From UBA1206 sp045600105 (GTDB lineage: Bacteria > Bacillota > Clostridia > Oscillospirales > CAG-382), in contig JAZRXG010000031.1 of assembly GCA_045600105.1 (NCBI GenBank), positions 1-23,309 on the forward strand: 23,309 bases of DNA, given 5' to 3'. Position 1 is the stretch's first letter; each line of letters begins with the position of its first letter. Both the position numbers and the translations under genes were made by a program. The notes under the pieces are model-generated. The model had not been told where the DNA came from and searched no databases. It was given only the letters and a program-made list of their open reading frames with translations. Below, piece after piece: positions 1 through 9,252 of this stretch.

Positions 1-136
1 ACCGGATACATTTTACCATAAGCTCGGACTTTTTTCAACTGTACTGTTTTCGGGTTTTCTTCTTTCGCTACCTGTCCTCTTTTCGGGGACGTCTCCCAAA
101 AGCACTACAATACACCTGTCCGTTTTTATGGGTACA
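1..136 (-). mobile_element. possible terminus of an insertion sequence (no transposase visible)
   Basis: No gene is visible here. Read on the - strand, the stretch begins TGTACCCATAAAAACGGACA at 136, a TG-starting end of the kind seen in IS3-type elements. It runs leftward through TCCGAGCTTATGGTAAAATG, which looks like a promoter pointing out of the window. If this is right, the transposase lies beyond base 1. The reading rests on the look of the end only; no target duplication or second end can be seen. Confidence 0.22.
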
Positions 137-150
137 GTTTAGACCTCACG

Positions 151-179
151 TCTTCACTCTTCACTATTAACTCTTCACT
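151..179. repeat. short CTTCACT repeats
   Basis: Three copies of CTTCACT, the first and second adjacent (152-158, 159-165) and the third at 173-179 after ATTAACT. They lie between the putative IS end and the terminator of the dehydrogenase gene. No function can be assigned; the spacing does not look like an operator. Confidence 0.5.
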
Positions 180-203
180 GTTTCTGACGCCGTCCCTTGC
201 AGA

Positions 204-241
204 AAGAAGGCTTTTCGCGCTGCCGCGCGAAAAGCCTTCTT
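204..241 (-). terminator. rho-independent terminator of the dehydrogenase gene
   Basis: A perfect 16-bp stem (AAGAAGGCTTTTCGCG at 204-219 with its complement at 226-241) encloses a 6-base loop. On the - strand it lies 24 bases past the stop codon of the dehydrogenase and its 3' arm ends in a T-rich stretch. The symmetric A/T-rich stem could also stop transcription arriving from the left. Confidence 0.75.
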
Positions 242-242
242 T

Positions 243-264
243 AATTTGCAATTTGCAATTTGAA
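243..264 (-). repeat. AAATTGC heptamer repeat between stop codon and terminator
   Basis: On the - strand the stop codon of the dehydrogenase is followed by TTCAAATTGCAAATTGCAAA, two AAATTGC units plus a partial third, and then directly by the terminator stem. The same arrangement, with AAATTGT units, follows the FliB-like gene at 22606-22624, so this is a recurring module and not chance A/T richness. Confidence 0.6.
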
Positions 265-265
265 A

Positions 266-1375
266 TTATTTGTTCTCCCAGGGGAATACGTACTGAGTGA
301 GACCGAGTTCGTCACGAACGGCGATCATTTCTTTCTGGACCGCGTCGTTGATGGGAACGCCCGCGTCTTTTCTCTGCTGCCATACGTCCCATTCTTTTTC
401 GCCCGCGGTGTAGATCCTGTCCTGACCGGGAGCTTTTGTGGAAGCACGGAGGGCACGGCAGATGTCGCCGGCGGTCTTTCTGAATTCGGCTTCGCCCATG
501 AAGGCGTTGGTGTCGATGGCGATGAAGAAGTGACCGAGGTGATAGGGAACGAGCTTGCCGTCTCTCTTGCCGGTGAGGGCGGTGAGGAACCGGCCCTGCT
601 GGAGCGCGGCGGAAAGGATCTCGACAACGGTGGCGTAGCCGTAGCCCTTGTAGCCCGCGAGCTCGTCGCCGATGCCGCCGAGGGGAGCAAGAGCGGCTTC
701 GCCGCAGTTGAGCTGGTCGAGGATGGCAACGGAGTCGGTGAGAGCGCCGCCGTCACGGCCTATGACCATACCTGCGGGGGTATCTTTGCCTATTCTGGCG
801 AAGTATTCGATCTTACCTCTCTGGGTGATGGAGGTAGCGCAGTCGATGACGAAGGGGAAGGGCTCGTCGGTGGGAAGACCGATGGTGAGAGGGTTGGTGC
901 CGAGCATATTCTCGACGCCGAAGGTGGGAGCTATGGAAGGACGGGCGTTGGTGCCGGTCATGCCGATGAGTCCCTGCTTGGTGCACATGGTGGCGTAGTA
1001 GCCGGCGATGCCGTAGTGGCAGGAGTTGCGGACGGCGACCATGCCCATGCCGTATTTCTTTGCTTTTTCGATAGCCATGCTCATCGACTTGTAGCCGATG
1101 ACCTGACCCATACCGTCGTGACCGTCGACGACCGCGGTGGTGGCGGTCTCGCGGACGACCTCGAACTCGGTAACGGGGTTCTGGATGCCGGCCTTGATCC
1201 TGTCGAGATAGATGGGCTTGAAGCGGTTGACGCCGTGGCTCTCGATGCCGCGTCTGTCGGATTCAAGCAGAACGTCGGTGCATATCTCGGCGTCCTTGCG
1301 GGGGATGCCGTAGCCTACGAACGCGTCGGTGATGAAGGGGATAAGTATATCCCAGCTGCAAACTGTTTTTGCCAT
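266..1375 (-). CDS. Ldh-family NAD(P)-dependent 2-hydroxyacid dehydrogenase (malate/L-lactate/ureidoglycolate type)
   Basis: A 369-residue soluble oxidoreductase of the malate/L-lactate dehydrogenase superfamily (YlbC/AllD/ComC/YiaK type), which is unrelated to classical LDH and interconverts 2-hydroxy and 2-keto acids with NAD(P)H. The family signatures are visible in order: DRRGIESHGVNRF at residues 40-52 with the presumed catalytic His47, RNSCHYGIAGYYA near 116-128, the cofactor-site segment GTNPLTIGLP near 160, and KGYGYATVVEILSAAL near 243. The length fits the family (about 330-370). The ATG at 1375 is preceded by an AAGGAAG site about 9 bases away. The gene stands alone, divergent from rpoB, with its own consensus promoter and a strong terminator. 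The substrate cannot be told from sequence: malate, lactate, ureidoglycolate, sulfolactate and 2,3-diketogulonate enzymes all belong here, and no pathway neighbour helps. Confidence 0.9.
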   Translation of the reverse strand: MAKTVCSWDILIPFITDAFVGYGIPRKDAEICTDVLLESDRRGIESHGVNRFKPIYLDRIKAGIQNPVTEFEVVRETATTAVVDGHDGMGQVIGYKSMSMAIEKAKKYGMGMVAVRNSCHYGIAGYYATMCTKQGLIGMTGTNARPSIAPTFGVENMLGTNPLTIGLPTDEPFPFVIDCATSITQRGKIEYFARIGKDTPAGMVIGRDGGALTDSVAILDQLNCGEAALAPLGGIGDELAGYKGYGYATVVEILSAALQQGRFLTALTGKRDGKLVPYHLGHFFIAIDTNAFMGEAEFRKTAGDICRALRASTKAPGQDRIYTAGEKEWDVWQQRKDAGVPINDAVQKEMIAVRDELGLTQYVFPWENK

Positions 1376-1433
1376 TTTCTGTGTGACTTCCTTTCGGTTA
1401 TGTTAATATTTTGTTTATAATTTCCTTTTGATG

Positions 1434-1462
1434 ATTATACACCCCGCGGCTCCGCGTGTCAA
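1434..1462 (-). promoter_or_regulatory. sigma-A-type promoter of the dehydrogenase
   Basis: On the - strand, TTGACA (1457-1462) and TATAAT (1434-1439) are separated by 17 bases, a full consensus match. The -35 box lies only 30 bases from the -35 box of the divergent rpoB promoter, so the two polymerases may interfere. Confidence 0.75.
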
Positions 1463-1492
1463 TCGTTTTCGCGATTTTTTTCAAAAAAACTC

Positions 1493-1521
1493 TTGACAAT
1501 CGTAAAAATCGGTGATATGAT
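1493..1521 (+). promoter_or_regulatory. promoter of rpoB-rpoC
   Basis: TTGACA (1493-1498) and TATGAT (1516-1521) with a 17-base spacer. A start near 1528 gives an A/T-rich leader of about 110 bases before rpoB. No L10-type leader or other recognised attenuator is seen in it. Confidence 0.75.
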
Positions 1522-1637
1522 AATAAACTGCACTAAATTACCCGCTGAATATATGTTTTTTTAACATTTTAATGACAAAGCAAATAAAAGTTTACAAAAA
1601 TATAACAAACGCGGACGATTTGAAGGAGTAAAGGTCT

Positions 1638-4600
1638 ATGGTCAAAACAAAAACCTGTTATCTCGGCACAAGGGAAAGAAAATCTTTTTCCAAGAACAAT
1701 GAAGTTCTTGAAATGCCGAACCTCATTGAGGTACAGAAAAAATCTTTCAGCGATTTCGTTGAACACGGCATCAAGGAAGTTCTCGACGATTTTTCTCCGA
1801 TGACCGACTATTCGGGCAATCTCGAGATCAGATTCGTTGATTACAACATGAGCGCTCCTCCCAAATACACCATTATGGAATGTAAGGAAAGGGACGTCAA
1901 CTACGCCGTTCCGTTCAAGGTGAGAGTAAGCCTTTCCAACAAGGTGACCGAGGAAGTCAAGGAGCAGGAGATCTACATGGGCGATTTCCCGATCATGACC
2001 GACAGCGGCACGTTCATCATCAATGGCGCCGAGCGTGTCATCGTGTCTCAGATCGTGCGTTCTCCCGGCGTCTACTTCGACAGAATAGACGACAAATCCG
2101 GACGCCGTCTTTTCACCTCCACCATCATCCCTTACCGCGGAGCTTGGCTCGAATACGAGACCGATACTTCCGACGTATTCTACGTAAGAATAGATAAAAA
2201 CCGCAAGCTTCCCGTCACCGTGCTGCTCCGCGCCTTCGGTCTTTCCAAGAGCGAAGACATCCTCGAGCTTTACGGCAAGGACGAGAAGCTCATCAACGCC
2301 ACTCTCGAAAAAGACCTTATGCCCGGCGAAGCCGAAAAGGCGGGCACCACCCCGCAGGACGAGGCTCTCAAGGAGATCTTCCGCAAGCTGCGCCCCGGCG
2401 ATCCCCCCGTCGTCGACACCGCAAAGGCACTTCTCGAGGGTATGTTCTTCGACCCGAAGAGATACGACATCTCTCCCGTCGGCAGATATAAATTCAATAA
2501 GAAGCTTTCTCTCGCGAGACGTATCGAGGGCCACACTCTTGCCGAGCCCGTTGCCGATCCCATGACCGGTGAAGTGATTTTCGAAGAGGGCAGAAAGCTC
2601 ACCCGTTCCGACGCCGAAAAGATCGAAAGATCCGGTGTCTGGAGCGTCGTGCTCGACGTCGAGGAAGACGAGCAGAACGTCAGGGTCAAGGTCTTCTCCA
2701 ACAAGATGATCGACGCCTCCGCCGTCTGCAAATATTCCAATGAAGAGCTCGGTCTTGACGAAAAGGTCCAGTCCGACGTATTCTTCGAGATCCTGAACAG
2801 CGTCGGCACCGACGACCTCAAGGCTCTCAGACGCGCGGTCGAGGAAAGGATCAACGAGCTCGTTCCCAAGTCCATCACCGTTGACGACATTTTCGCGTCC
2901 GTCAACTATCTCATCAACCTCTACCACGGAGTGGGCAGCATCGACGACATCGACCATCTCGGCAACCGCCGTCTGCGTTCCGTCGGCGAGCTCCTTCTTC
3001 AGCAGCTCCGCGTGGGATTCTCCAGAATGGACAAGATCGTCAAGGAAAAAATGACGACTCAGGACATTCAGACCGTCACCCCGCAGTCGCTCATCAATAT
3101 ACGTCCCATCGTTTCCGTCATCAGGGAATTCTTCGGTTCTTCGCCTCTGTCCCAGTTTATGGATCAGGCGAACCCCCTTGCCGAGCTTACTCACAAGCGC
3201 CGTCTGTCCGCTCTCGGTCCCGGCGGTCTTTCCCGTGACAGAGCGTCCTTCGAGGTACGAGACGTTCACTATACGCATTACGGCCGTATCTGCCCGATCG
3301 AGACCCCCGAAGGTCCCAACATCGGTCTTATCTCCTGCCTTGCCACCTACGCCCGCGTAAACCGCTTCGGCTTCATCGAGGCTCCTTACCGCGTAGTCAA
3401 GGACGGCGTCGTTACCAACGAAGTCAGATACATCACCGCCGACGAAGAAGACGAATACACCGTTGCGACCGCCAACGAGCAGATCGATGAAAACGGACGC
3501 TTCACCTCCAAGAAAGTCGTCGGACGTCACGTGGACGAGATCGGCGAATTCGACCCGCTCGACATCGACCTCATGGACGTTTCCGCGAAGATGGTCGTTT
3601 CCGTTGCCACGGCAATGATCCCCTTCCTCGAAAACGACGATAACACCCGTGCACTCATGGGCTCGAACATGCAGAAGCAGGCAGTTCCTCTTATGGTCAC
3701 CGAGGCTCCGTTCGTTGCCACCGGCATGGAATACAGAGCGGCCGTCGACTCCGGCGTCGTGGTCGTATGCCGTGAAAGCGGCGTCGTCGAATCCGTCACC
3801 GCCGACGAAGTCGTAGTCCTCACCGACAGCGGAAAACTCGACGTTTACAACATCATCAAATTCAAGAGATCCAACCAGGGTACCTGCGTCAACCAGAGAC
3901 CCGTGGTATCCAAGGGTCAGCGCATAAACAAAGGCGACGTCGTCGCCGACGGTCCCGCCACCGAACACGGCGAAGTCTCTCTCGGCAAGAACGCTCTCAT
4001 CGGCTTCATGCCCTGGGAAGGCTACAACCACGAGGACGCCGTCCTCCTCAATGAACGCCTCGTAAGAGACGATATGTACACTTCCATCCATATAGAAGAA
4101 TACTACTGTGAATCCCGCGACACCAAGCTCGGCCCCGAAGAGATCACCAGAGACATCCCGAACGTCGGCGATGACGCTCTCAAGAACCTCGACGAATCCG
4201 GTGTCGTCTGCATAGGCGCCGAAGTACGCCCCGGCGATATCCTCGTCGGCAAGGTCACTCCCAAGGGAGAAACCGAACTCACCAGCGAAGAAAGACTGCT
4301 CCGTGCCATATTCGGCGAAAAAGCACGCGAAGTCAGAGATACTTCTCTCAGACTGCCTCACGGCGAATCCGGCATCATCCTCGACGCTCAGGTATTCTCC
4401 AGAGACAACTGCGACGTCCTTCAGCCCGGCGTCATCAAATGCGTACGCGTTTACGTCGCCCAGAAGCGTAAGATCTCCGTCGGCGACAAGATGTCCGGCC
4501 GTCACGGAAACAAAGGCGTCGTTTCCCGCATACTCCCGTCCGAGGATATGCCTTTCCTCGAAGACGGCACTCCGCTCGACATCGTACTCAATCCTCTCGG

Positions 4601-5534
4601 CGTTCCTTCCCGTATGAACATCGGTCAGGTCCTTGAAGTCCACCTCGGAATGGCAGCCAAGAAGCTCGGCTGGCACATCATGACCCCCGTATTCGACGGC
4701 GCGAAGGAAGACGAGATAGTCGACTGCATGTGCATGGCTCACTATCACCGCGCGATATGCAGAAACGAGACCGTAAACGGCAAAGAGCTGTTCAGACAGG
4801 ACTTTGACGAAAACGGCGAGGAAAAACTCACCAGGATCGACGTCGAATGGATAAATAATAATAAGGAAGAATTCGATCAGCTCAGAAGCGAGAACAGGAT
4901 AAGAGTCGTCGACGGCAAGACCACGCTTTACGACGGCAGAACGGGTCAGCCGTTCGATAACCCCGTTACCGTAGGTTATATGTACTTCCTCAAGCTTCAC
5001 CACCTCGTTGACGATAAGATCCACGCCCGTTCCACCGGCCCGTACTCGCTGGTCACTCAGCAGCCTCTCGGCGGCAAAGCGCAGTTCGGCGGACAGCGTT
5101 TCGGCGAAATGGAGGTCTGGGCTCTCGAAGCTTACGGCGCAGCTTACACGCTTCAGGAAATACTCACCGTCAAGTCCGACGATGTCAAGGGACGTGTCAA
5201 GGCGTACGAAGCCATCGTCAAGGGGCAGAACATCCCGACTCCGGGCGTTCCCGCATCCTTCAAGGTACTCGTCAAGGAGCTCCAGGCTCTCGGCCTCGAC
5301 ATCAAGGTCCTCGACAAAGATCAGAACGAGATCAACCTGCGCGACTACTCCGACGACGATGACATGGACGAGAACAAGTATTCCGAAGAAGAACTCGGCG
5401 AAAACGTCATGGACGCCGATCCCGACACCCTTATGTACGACGACGAAGAAGGCGTTGAACACAGGGATGAGGACGACGGCTACGGTGACAGCTACACCGG
5501 CGACGCCGACTATTCCGACGATATCGACGAATGA
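1638..5534 (+). CDS. rpoB: DNA-directed RNA polymerase subunit beta
   Basis: A 1298-residue beta subunit, half of the catalytic cleft of RNA polymerase with RpoC. The rifampicin pocket is near residues 498-540: SPLSQFMDQANPLAELTHKR followed by RLSALGPGGLSRDRA. The positions equal to E. coli Q513, D516, H526 and S531 are all wild type, so a sensitive polymerase is expected; Ala replaces E. coli N518. Later hallmarks are RICPIETPEGPNIGLI and GDKMSGRHGNKGVVS. The start has AAGGAG 9 bases upstream. The last 60 or so residues (from about 1237) form a strongly acidic Asp/Glu tail beyond the conserved core. The stop lies 17 bases before rpoC, so the two are co-transcribed. Upstream is a divergent metabolic gene and not the usual rplJ-rplL. 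Confidence 0.99.
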   Translation: MVKTKTCYLGTRERKSFSKNNEVLEMPNLIEVQKKSFSDFVEHGIKEVLDDFSPMTDYSGNLEIRFVDYNMSAPPKYTIMECKERDVNYAVPFKVRVSLSNKVTEEVKEQEIYMGDFPIMTDSGTFIINGAERVIVSQIVRSPGVYFDRIDDKSGRRLFTSTIIPYRGAWLEYETDTSDVFYVRIDKNRKLPVTVLLRAFGLSKSEDILELYGKDEKLINATLEKDLMPGEAEKAGTTPQDEALKEIFRKLRPGDPPVVDTAKALLEGMFFDPKRYDISPVGRYKFNKKLSLARRIEGHTLAEPVADPMTGEVIFEEGRKLTRSDAEKIERSGVWSVVLDVEEDEQNVRVKVFSNKMIDASAVCKYSNEELGLDEKVQSDVFFEILNSVGTDDLKALRRAVEERINELVPKSITVDDIFASVNYLINLYHGVGSIDDIDHLGNRRLRSVGELLLQQLRVGFSRMDKIVKEKMTTQDIQTVTPQSLINIRPIVSVIREFFGSSPLSQFMDQANPLAELTHKRRLSALGPGGLSRDRASFEVRDVHYTHYGRICPIETPEGPNIGLISCLATYARVNRFGFIEAPYRVVKDGVVTNEVRYITADEEDEYTVATANEQIDENGRFTSKKVVGRHVDEIGEFDPLDIDLMDVSAKMVVSVATAMIPFLENDDNTRALMGSNMQKQAVPLMVTEAPFVATGMEYRAAVDSGVVVVCRESGVVESVTADEVVVLTDSGKLDVYNIIKFKRSNQGTCVNQRPVVSKGQRINKGDVVADGPATEHGEVSLGKNALIGFMPWEGYNHEDAVLLNERLVRDDMYTSIHIEEYYCESRDTKLGPEEITRDIPNVGDDALKNLDESGVVCIGAEVRPGDILVGKVTPKGETELTSEERLLRAIFGEKAREVRDTSLRLPHGESGIILDAQVFSRDNCDVLQPGVIKCVRVYVAQKRKISVGDKMSGRHGNKGVVSRILPSEDMPFLEDGTPLDIVLNPLGVPSRMNIGQVLEVHLGMAAKKLGWHIMTPVFDGAKEDEIVDCMCMAHYHRAICRNETVNGKELFRQDFDENGEEKLTRIDVEWINNNKEEFDQLRSENRIRVVDGKTTLYDGRTGQPFDNPVTVGYMYFLKLHHLVDDKIHARSTGPYSLVTQQPLGGKAQFGGQRFGEMEVWALEAYGAAYTLQEILTVKSDDVKGRVKAYEAIVKGQNIPTPGVPASFKVLVKELQALGLDIKVLDKDQNEINLRDYSDDDDMDENKYSEEELGENVMDADPDTLMYDDEEGVEHRDEDDGYGDSYTGDADYSDDIDE

Positions 5535-5551
5535 CAGAAAGGGGAAAGAAT

Positions 5552-8500
5552 ATGGAAAATATGGAATTTGAGTCCATAAAAATAGGACTCGCGTCCCCGG
5601 AAATGATAAGATCGTGGTCTTACGGCGAAGTCAAAAAGCCCGAGACCATCAACTACAGAACACTCAAACCCGAACGCGACGGCCTTTTCTGCGAAAGGAT
5701 CTTCGGACCGACCAAGGAAATGGAATGCCACTGCGGCAAATATAAACGCGGCGCGAGATTCAAGGGCAAAATATGCGAAAAGTGCGGCGTCGAGATAACC
5801 ACCAACAAGGTCAGACGTGAAAGAATGGGTCACGTCGAGCTCGCTGCTCCCGTTTCCCACATCTGGTACTTCAGAGCCATCCCCTCCAAGATGGGTCTGC
5901 TTCTCGACATCTCCCCCAAGCTTCTCGAAAAAGTCCTCTATTTCGCAAGCTACATCGTTATCGACCCGGGCGATACGCCTCTCGAAAAGAAACAGCTTCT
6001 TTCCGAGCAGCAGTACAGAGAATATTATGAGAAGTACGAAGACGACTTCCGCGTCGGAATGGGCGCCGAAGCCATCAAGGAACTCCTCAGCGAGATCGAT
6101 CTCGAAGAACTCGCGGCTTATCTCAAGCACGAACTCGAGACCGCTCAGGGACAGAGAAAGATCAGATTCATCAAACGTCTCGAGGTCGTCGAAGCGTTCA
6201 GACTCTCCGGCAACCGCCCCGAATGGATGATCCTCGAAGCTCTTCCCGTCATCCCGCCCGATATCCGTCCGATGGTACAGCTCGACGGCGGCAGATTCGC
6301 CACCTCCGACCTCAACGACCTTTACAGACGCGTTATCAACAGAAACAACCGTCTTAAGAGACTTATGGAGCTCGAAGCTCCCGATATCATCATCAGAAAC
6401 GAAAAGAGAATGCTTCAGGAAGCCGTCGACGCCCTCATCGACAACGGCAGACGCGGACGTCCCGTCACCGGACCCAACAACCGCCCGCTCAAATCTCTTT
6501 CCGAAATGCTCAGAGGCAAGCAGGGACGTTTCAGACAGAACCTGCTCGGCAAACGTGTCGACTACTCCGGACGTTCCGTTATCGTCGTCGGCCCGGAACT
6601 CAAGATATATCAGTGCGGTCTGCCTAAGGAAATGGCGCTCGAACTCTTCAAACCGTTCGTTATGAAGAACCTCGTCGCCACCGGCAAGTCCACCAACATC
6701 AAGGACGCCAAGAAACGCGTCGAAAAAGTCAGCCCCGAGGTCTGGGACGCGCTCGACGCGGTCATCAAGGAACATCCCGTTCTTCTCAACCGTGCGCCTA
6801 CCCTCCACAGACTTTCCATCCAGGCTTTCGAACCGATACTCGTGGAAGGCAGAGCCATCAAGCTCCATCCGCTCGTCTGCCCCGCGTTCAACGCGGACTT
6901 CGACGGCGACCAGATGCCTGTTCACGTTCCTCTTTCCGCCGAGGCTCAGGCAGAAGCAAGATTCCTCATGCTCTCCGCCAACAACCTCCTCAAGCCCGTC
7001 AACGGTAAAGCCGTTACCATTCCTTCTCAGGAAATGGTCCTCGGTTCTTACTTCCTCACCCTCGACAGACCGGGCGAGATCGGCGAAGGCAAGACCTTTG
7101 CCGACTACGACGAAGCCGTCATGGCTTACGAAAACGGCGAGCTCTCGCTGCAGGCGATGATCAACGTCAGAATTTATAAGAAACGCAACGGCGTCATGGA
7201 TTCCGGCATCGTCAAGACCACTCTCGGCAGACTCATATTCAACAACCCGATCCCGCAGGACCTCGGATTCATCGACCGTTCGATCCCCGAGAACTATTTC
7301 AGACCCGAAATAGACTTCGTCACCACCAACAGCGAGCTCAGTAAGATAATCGACCGCTGCATCAGAAAACACGGCAACGCGGTGACCTGCGAAGTGCTTG
7401 ACCAGATCAAGGCACAGGGCTTCAAATATTCCACCCGCAACGCGATGACCATCTCGGTCTACGATATGACGATCCCGCCCGAAAAGGAAAAACTCATAGC
7501 GGAAGCCGACAAGAAAGTCGACGTCATCACCGACTTCTACCGCGAAGGTATCCTTTCCAATGAAGAAAGATCCAACCGCGTCAAGGAGATCTGGGATAAG
7601 TGCACCAAGGACGTCGCCGACGCGCTGCAGAGAAACCTCGATAAATACAACCCGATCAACATGATGGCTGTTTCCGGTGCCCGTGGTTCGATCAAGCAGA
7701 TAAGACAGCTCGCGGGTATGCGTGGTCTTATGGCTTCCGCGAGCGGCGAAACCATCGAGCTCCCCGTAAAAGCGAACTTCCGCGAAGGTATGAAGATACT
7801 CGAATACTTCACCGCCGCCAGAGGTGCGCGTAAAGGCCTTGCCGATACGGCTCTCCGTACCGCAGACTCCGGTTACCTTACCAGACGTCTCGTCGACGTT
7901 TCTCAGGACGTTATCATCCGTGAAGAAAACTGCCACGACGACAGAGGACTTTGGGTATCCAAAATCGTCGAAATGCAGGGCAAGAAAGAAGAAGTCATCG
8001 AAAAATTCGAAGAACGTCTCGTCGGCAGATACGCCATCGGCGATATATGCGACCCCGTTACCAACGAAGTCATAGTCAAGAACGACACGATGATCACCGA
8101 GGATCAGGCGCTCGCCATCAAGAACGCCGGCATCGAAAGAGTCCACATCCGTTCCGTCATCAACTGCAGAGCCAAACACGGCGTATGCCAGCATTGCTAC
8201 GGCGCCGACCTCGCAAGCGGAAAGGTGGTCAGCATAGGCGAATCCGTCGGTATCATCGCGGCTCAGTCCATAGGTGAACCAGGTACCCAGCTTACCATGC
8301 GTACCTTCCACTCCGGCGGTATCGCTGGCGGCGATATCACCCAGGGTCTTCCCCGTGTCGAAGAAATATTCGAAGCAAGACGTCCCAAGAAGTCTGCCGT
8401 GCTTTCCGAATTCGACGGCACCGTCAGGATCGAGGAAGTCAAGAGGACCAAGCAGATCATCGTCAAGGACGACTACACCGGTGAAGAAAAGGGCGTCAGC

Positions 8501-9115
8501 GTTCCTTACGTCACCAAGATAACCGTTGCCGACGGCGATCACGTCAAGAAATGCCAGAAGCTCACCGAAGGTACCGAGACCCCGGGCGACATCCTCGCCA
8601 TCTCCGGACTCGACGCGGTCTACGCTTACATTATCAAGGAAATACAGAAGGTCTACCGTCTGCAGGGCGTTGAAATCTCCGATAAACATATCGAAGTCAT
8701 CGCGCGTCAGATGACGAGAAAGACCAAGGTCGAAAAGGCGGGAGACACCAACCTTCTCGTCGGTGCCGCGGTCGGCGTTGCCGAGCTCGAGACCGAAAAC
8801 GAAAGGATCAAGGCGGAAAACGAGGCTCATCCCGAGAACGTTCCTCTCCTCGAGGCGGAAGCGTCCCCGATGCTGCTCGGTATCACCAAGGCGTCCCTTT
8901 CCACCGATTCCTTCCTCTCCGCGGCGTCCTTCCAGGAGACCACCAAGGTCCTCACCGAAGCCGCCGTCAGAGGCAAGATCGACCCGCTGCTCGGACTCAA
9001 AGAGAACGTTCTTATCGGTAAACTCATTCCCGCGGGTACCGGTATGAAGATCTATCGCGACGTCGAGATCGACACCGGCGACGCCGAAGAAGGCGTTTTC
9101 GGAAGCGAAGACTGA
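5552..9115 (+). CDS. rpoC: DNA-directed RNA polymerase subunit beta'
   Basis: A 1187-residue beta' subunit carrying the polymerase active site. The N-terminal zinc ribbon has Cys59, Cys61, Cys75 and Cys78. The catalytic loop NADFDGDQM has its three magnesium-binding aspartates at 449, 451 and 453. The second zinc site uses Cys794, Cys872, Cys879 and Cys882. The trigger loop/bridge region shows GEPGTQLTMRTFHSGGIAGG. The length is that of Gram-positive beta', without the large SI3 insert of proteobacteria. I take the ATG at 5552, since AAAGGGGA lies about 7 bases upstream; an in-frame ATG at 5531 would overlap the rpoB stop and has no such site. Another ATG at 5561 is possible. No terminator is obvious after the gene; the next promoter begins 40 bases on. 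Confidence 0.99.
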   Translation: MENMEFESIKIGLASPEMIRSWSYGEVKKPETINYRTLKPERDGLFCERIFGPTKEMECHCGKYKRGARFKGKICEKCGVEITTNKVRRERMGHVELAAPVSHIWYFRAIPSKMGLLLDISPKLLEKVLYFASYIVIDPGDTPLEKKQLLSEQQYREYYEKYEDDFRVGMGAEAIKELLSEIDLEELAAYLKHELETAQGQRKIRFIKRLEVVEAFRLSGNRPEWMILEALPVIPPDIRPMVQLDGGRFATSDLNDLYRRVINRNNRLKRLMELEAPDIIIRNEKRMLQEAVDALIDNGRRGRPVTGPNNRPLKSLSEMLRGKQGRFRQNLLGKRVDYSGRSVIVVGPELKIYQCGLPKEMALELFKPFVMKNLVATGKSTNIKDAKKRVEKVSPEVWDALDAVIKEHPVLLNRAPTLHRLSIQAFEPILVEGRAIKLHPLVCPAFNADFDGDQMPVHVPLSAEAQAEARFLMLSANNLLKPVNGKAVTIPSQEMVLGSYFLTLDRPGEIGEGKTFADYDEAVMAYENGELSLQAMINVRIYKKRNGVMDSGIVKTTLGRLIFNNPIPQDLGFIDRSIPENYFRPEIDFVTTNSELSKIIDRCIRKHGNAVTCEVLDQIKAQGFKYSTRNAMTISVYDMTIPPEKEKLIAEADKKVDVITDFYREGILSNEERSNRVKEIWDKCTKDVADALQRNLDKYNPINMMAVSGARGSIKQIRQLAGMRGLMASASGETIELPVKANFREGMKILEYFTAARGARKGLADTALRTADSGYLTRRLVDVSQDVIIREENCHDDRGLWVSKIVEMQGKKEEVIEKFEERLVGRYAIGDICDPVTNEVIVKNDTMITEDQALAIKNAGIERVHIRSVINCRAKHGVCQHCYGADLASGKVVSIGESVGIIAAQSIGEPGTQLTMRTFHSGGIAGGDITQGLPRVEEIFEARRPKKSAVLSEFDGTVRIEEVKRTKQIIVKDDYTGEEKGVSVPYVTKITVADGDHVKKCQKLTEGTETPGDILAISGLDAVYAYIIKEIQKVYRLQGVEISDKHIEVIARQMTRKTKVEKAGDTNLLVGAAVGVAELETENERIKAENEAHPENVPLLEAEASPMLLGITKASLSTDSFLSAASFQETTKVLTEAAVRGKIDPLLGLKENVLIGKLIPAGTGMKIYRDVEIDTGDAEEGVFGSED

Positions 9116-9155
9116 TACGTTCACAGAAAATTTACAATTATAGTTGTCAATCTCT

Positions 9156-9185
9156 TGACAAACGTCGTGAGTTTGATATATAATC
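9156..9185 (+). promoter_or_regulatory. promoter of rpsL-rpsG-fusA
   Basis: TTGACA (9156-9161) and TATAAT (9180-9185) with an 18-base spacer, inside the rpoC-rpsL gap. It gives the ribosomal protein genes their own strong promoter in addition to any read-through from rpoC. Confidence 0.75.
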
Positions 9186-9194
9186 ACATCGTTG

Positions 9195-9224
9195 CGTATT
9201 TCGGCTTTTTTGCCGGAATGCGCG
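9195..9224 (+). promoter_or_regulatory. hairpin at the 5' end of the rpsL leader
   Basis: A 12-bp stem (9195-9206 with 9213-9224, two G-U pairs) closes a loop of six T. It sits only a few bases after the expected transcription start and about 28 bases before the rpsL start. It lacks a trailing T-run, so it is not a terminator. It could stabilise the 5' end or bind a ribosomal protein; neither is shown by sequence alone. Confidence 0.5.
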
Positions 9225-9252
9225 GCGAAAGAATTGAGGAAGGAGGAAAACA

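Noticed and set aside
260..1420. 386-codon + strand frame opposite the dehydrogenase
   Set aside because: The - strand protein has clear Ldh-family motifs, a promoter and a terminator; the + frame has none.
1569..5462. 1297-codon open frame on the - strand opposite rpoB
   Set aside because: It mirrors rpoB, which has every known motif. Long antisense frames arise from the strong codon bias here. No ribosome binding site or family motif was seen.
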